DNA from: Candidatus Alcyoniella australis
Lineage (GTDB): Bacteria; Lernaellota; Lernaellaia; JAVCCG01; Alcyoniellaceae
Direction of reading: 5' to 3'
Assembly (NCBI GenBank): GCA_030765605.1
Contig: JAVCCG010000051.1
Span: forward strand, 1 to 24,773
Length of the DNA: 24,773 nucleotides
Shown here piece by piece: positions 23,572 through 24,773 of the stretch. Below the pieces are notes generated by a model, which was not told the DNA's origin, searched no databases, and saw nothing but the letters and a program-made list of their open reading frames with translations. The first letter of the stretch is position 1. Each line of letters starts with the position of its first letter. The translations under genes were made by a program, and so were the position numbers.

Positions 23572-24669
23572 TCATGGATAATCCGGGCTAGCGCTCTGCG
23601 CCTCCTGCTCGCGCTTGAGCACGCGCACCAGCGCGTCGACCACCTCGGGGATGAAGTGTTTGCCGCGCATGCTCAACAGGTATTGAGCCGCGCTTTCGGG
23701 CGTCATCGGATCGTGGTAGGGCCGGTAGGTGGTCAGCGCGTCGAACACGTCGGCCACGGAGAGCACGCCGGTGAGCAGGCCGATCTCGTCTCCGCGCTTT
23801 CCCGCGGGGTAGCCCGAGCCGTCGAGCCGCTCGTGGTGATCGCAGATCAGTTCGACCTCGTGCGAGAGGAACTTCAGCGGGCGGAGAATTTCGGCGCCCA
23901 CGCTCGAATGGCGCTTCATTACCAGCCACTCGTCGTCGGCGAGCTTGCCCGGCTTGTCGATGGTCGGCAGGTCGACCACCAGCTTGCCGATGTCGTGCAG
24001 CCGCGCTGCGCGCCGCAGAGTCTTGATCTCATCGCTGGAGAGGTTGAGTTCCTTGCCGATCAATATGCAGTAGTTGGTCACGCGTTCTGTGTGGCCGGCC
24101 GTGTAGTTGTGCTTGGCCTCCATCACCTTGGTCATGCTGCCGATGATTTCGACGTAGATCTCCTCCATCTGGCGCTGGGTTTCGATCAGCCGATCGTTCT
24201 TATCCTCGAGCTCGAGAATTTTGACCTCGAGTCGCTCGACGAGCTTACGCGAGTACTCCTTGAGGTAGCGGCTCTCCTGCTTGGCCTCGACTGTCTCGCG
24301 TTTGCCGCCGAGGTACGACTCGACTTGGGTGATGAAGTTCTCCGGGTCGATCGGCTTTTGCAGGTAGCCGTCGCAGCCGGCGATCAGGCTTTTCTCGCGG
24401 TCGCCGCGCATCACGTTGGCGGTCACGGCCACGATCGGGATGTGCTTGGTCGTCTCGGTGTTCTTAAGCCGGGTCGTCGCCTCGTAGCCGTTCATCCCCG
24501 GGATGTTGATGTCCATCAAAATCAGGTCGGGCAGCTCGGCCTGGGCGGCCTTGATGCCGCTGAGGCCGTCGATGGCATCGAGCATCTCGTAGCCCGAGGA
24601 CTCCAGTAGTCGGCGCACGAGCATTCGATTGGAGAGGTTGTCTTCTATGTATAAAATCCTGGTGCTCAA
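23572..24669 (-). CDS. Response regulator with REC and HD-GYP domains (probable cyclic-di-GMP phosphodiesterase)
   Basis: This 365-residue cytoplasmic regulator has a receiver domain at about 4-122 with acidic E9/D10, phosphoacceptor Asp53 (LMDINIPG) and Lys105 (QKPID). A coiled linker follows at about 125-180. The HD-GYP domain (about 185-355) has the HD pair in RLHDIGK (H225, D226), [11 protein letters not shown] near 253-262 and [11 protein letters not shown] (278-288), the full signature. HD-GYP domains hydrolyse cyclic-di-GMP to pGpG or GMP, so phosphorylation of the REC domain likely tunes second-messenger level and thus motility or biofilm. The start is TTG, supported by AGGGGAA about 7 nt upstream, and it overlaps the kinase stop as TTGA. 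The partner is therefore almost certainly the adjacent histidine kinase. Confidence 0.93.
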   Translation of the reverse strand: MSTRILYIEDNLSNRMLVRRLLESSGYEMLDAIDGLSGIKAAQAELPDLILMDINIPGMNGYEATTRLKNTETTKHIPIVAVTANVMRGDREKSLIAGCDGYLQKPIDPENFITQVESYLGGKRETVEAKQESRYLKEYSRKLVERLEVKILELEDKNDRLIETQRQMEEIYVEIIGSMTKVMEAKHNYTAGHTERVTNYCILIGKELNLSSDEIKTLRRAARLHDIGKLVVDLPTIDKPGKLADDEWLVMKRHSSVGAEILRPLKFLSHEVELICDHHERLDGSGYPAGKRGDEIGLLTGVLSVADVFDALTTYRPYHDPMTPESAAQYLLSMRGKHFIPEVVDALVRVLKREQEAQSASPDYP

Positions 24670-24773
24670 TTTATATTCCCCTGATCCACCCCTTCGGCCT
24701 CGGTCGGCTTGATGGGCAGCGTAAAGTAGAATGTCGATCCCACGCCGGGTTCGGACGAGACCCAGATCCGGCC
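24666..24773 (-). CDS. Sensor histidine kinase, C-terminal fragment (cut by the window edge)
   Basis: Only 35 codons and a TGA are in the window. They read [20 protein letters not shown] followed by a short charged tail. This is the final part of a HATPase_c domain: the strand after the G2 box ([10 protein letters not shown]) and the closing FTLP strand, near-universal in histidine kinases. The sensory, HisKA and ATP-binding N and G1 regions lie outside the window, so the signal cannot be inferred. The TGA overlaps the TTG start of the REC/HD-GYP gene (TTGA). This short overlap, with the Shine-Dalgarno of the next gene inside this coding region, indicates a coupled two-component pair. Confidence 0.88.
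   Translation of the reverse strand, partial: GRIWVSSEPGVGSTFYFTLPIKPTEAEGVDQGNIN

Noticed and set aside
23242-24609. Long plus-strand frame across mnmA and the HD-GYP gene
   Set aside because: It crosses two well-supported genes and the palindromic gap, and has no domain.
1-24773. CRISPR arrays, tRNA or rRNA genes, insertion sequences, prophage
   Set aside because: No regularly spaced repeats, cloverleaf sequence, rRNA core sequence, transposase, integrase or phage structural gene was recognised by eye.

Overview
This is a GC-rich window (roughly two-thirds G+C by eye) from a Gram-negative bacterium. Gram-negative envelope genes point that way: a PBP1A-type penicillin-binding protein with an OB insertion, an OmpA-like C-terminal domain and a lipobox lipoprotein. 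The MKCPKC zinc ribbon joined to an RDD domain, the REC/HD-GYP regulator, the subtilase with FG-GAP-like repeats and the aspartate-rich C-terminus recall deltaproteobacteria-like or uncultured candidate-phylum genomes. That placement is inference. No rRNA, tRNA, CRISPR array, phage gene or transposase was seen. Coding is dense and no gene-free stretch exceeds 150 bp.

Left part (1-10273): a TPR tail-anchored protein, probably cut by the window edge, converges on a coupled pair, mrcA (PBP1A) and a DUF2085-like membrane gene. Divergent from mrcA is a ClC chloride channel/transporter with CBS and RCK_C domains. A near-perfect 24-nt palindrome abuts its ATG. Next is a 1322-residue exported subtilase-like protein whose active-site motifs are degenerate and whose tail is poly-Asp followed by Cys-Cys-Gly. 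A strong hairpin follows it.

Middle part (10274-16276, minus strand): a tightly coupled surface-polysaccharide cluster. In transcription order it holds a radical SAM/SPASM enzyme, a GT4 glycosyltransferase, a zinc-ribbon methyltransferase, a polyprenyl-phosphate sugar-1-phosphate transferase and, after an AT-rich gap, a GT-C-like membrane protein. The sugar-1-phosphate transferase would start a lipid-linked glycan. The GT4 enzyme and methyltransferase would extend or decorate it, and the GT-C protein may act on the periplasmic side.

Right part (16277-24773): divergent from the glycan cluster is a two-gene operon, a zinc-ribbon/long coiled-coil/RDD membrane protein followed by an exported discoidin-like/OmpA-like protein. 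It converges, with overlapping 3' ends, on a membrane protein with a propeller-like C-terminal half. A lipoprotein gene with a good promoter follows, and it converges with overlap on a tRNA-modification pair (mnmA, mtaB). A 148-bp gap holding a 120-bp imperfect palindrome separates these from a two-component pair: the tail of a histidine kinase and a REC/HD-GYP response regulator likely to degrade cyclic-di-GMP.

Many start and stop codons overlap by 4 nt (ATGA, GTGA or TTGA), so translational coupling is the common arrangement here.
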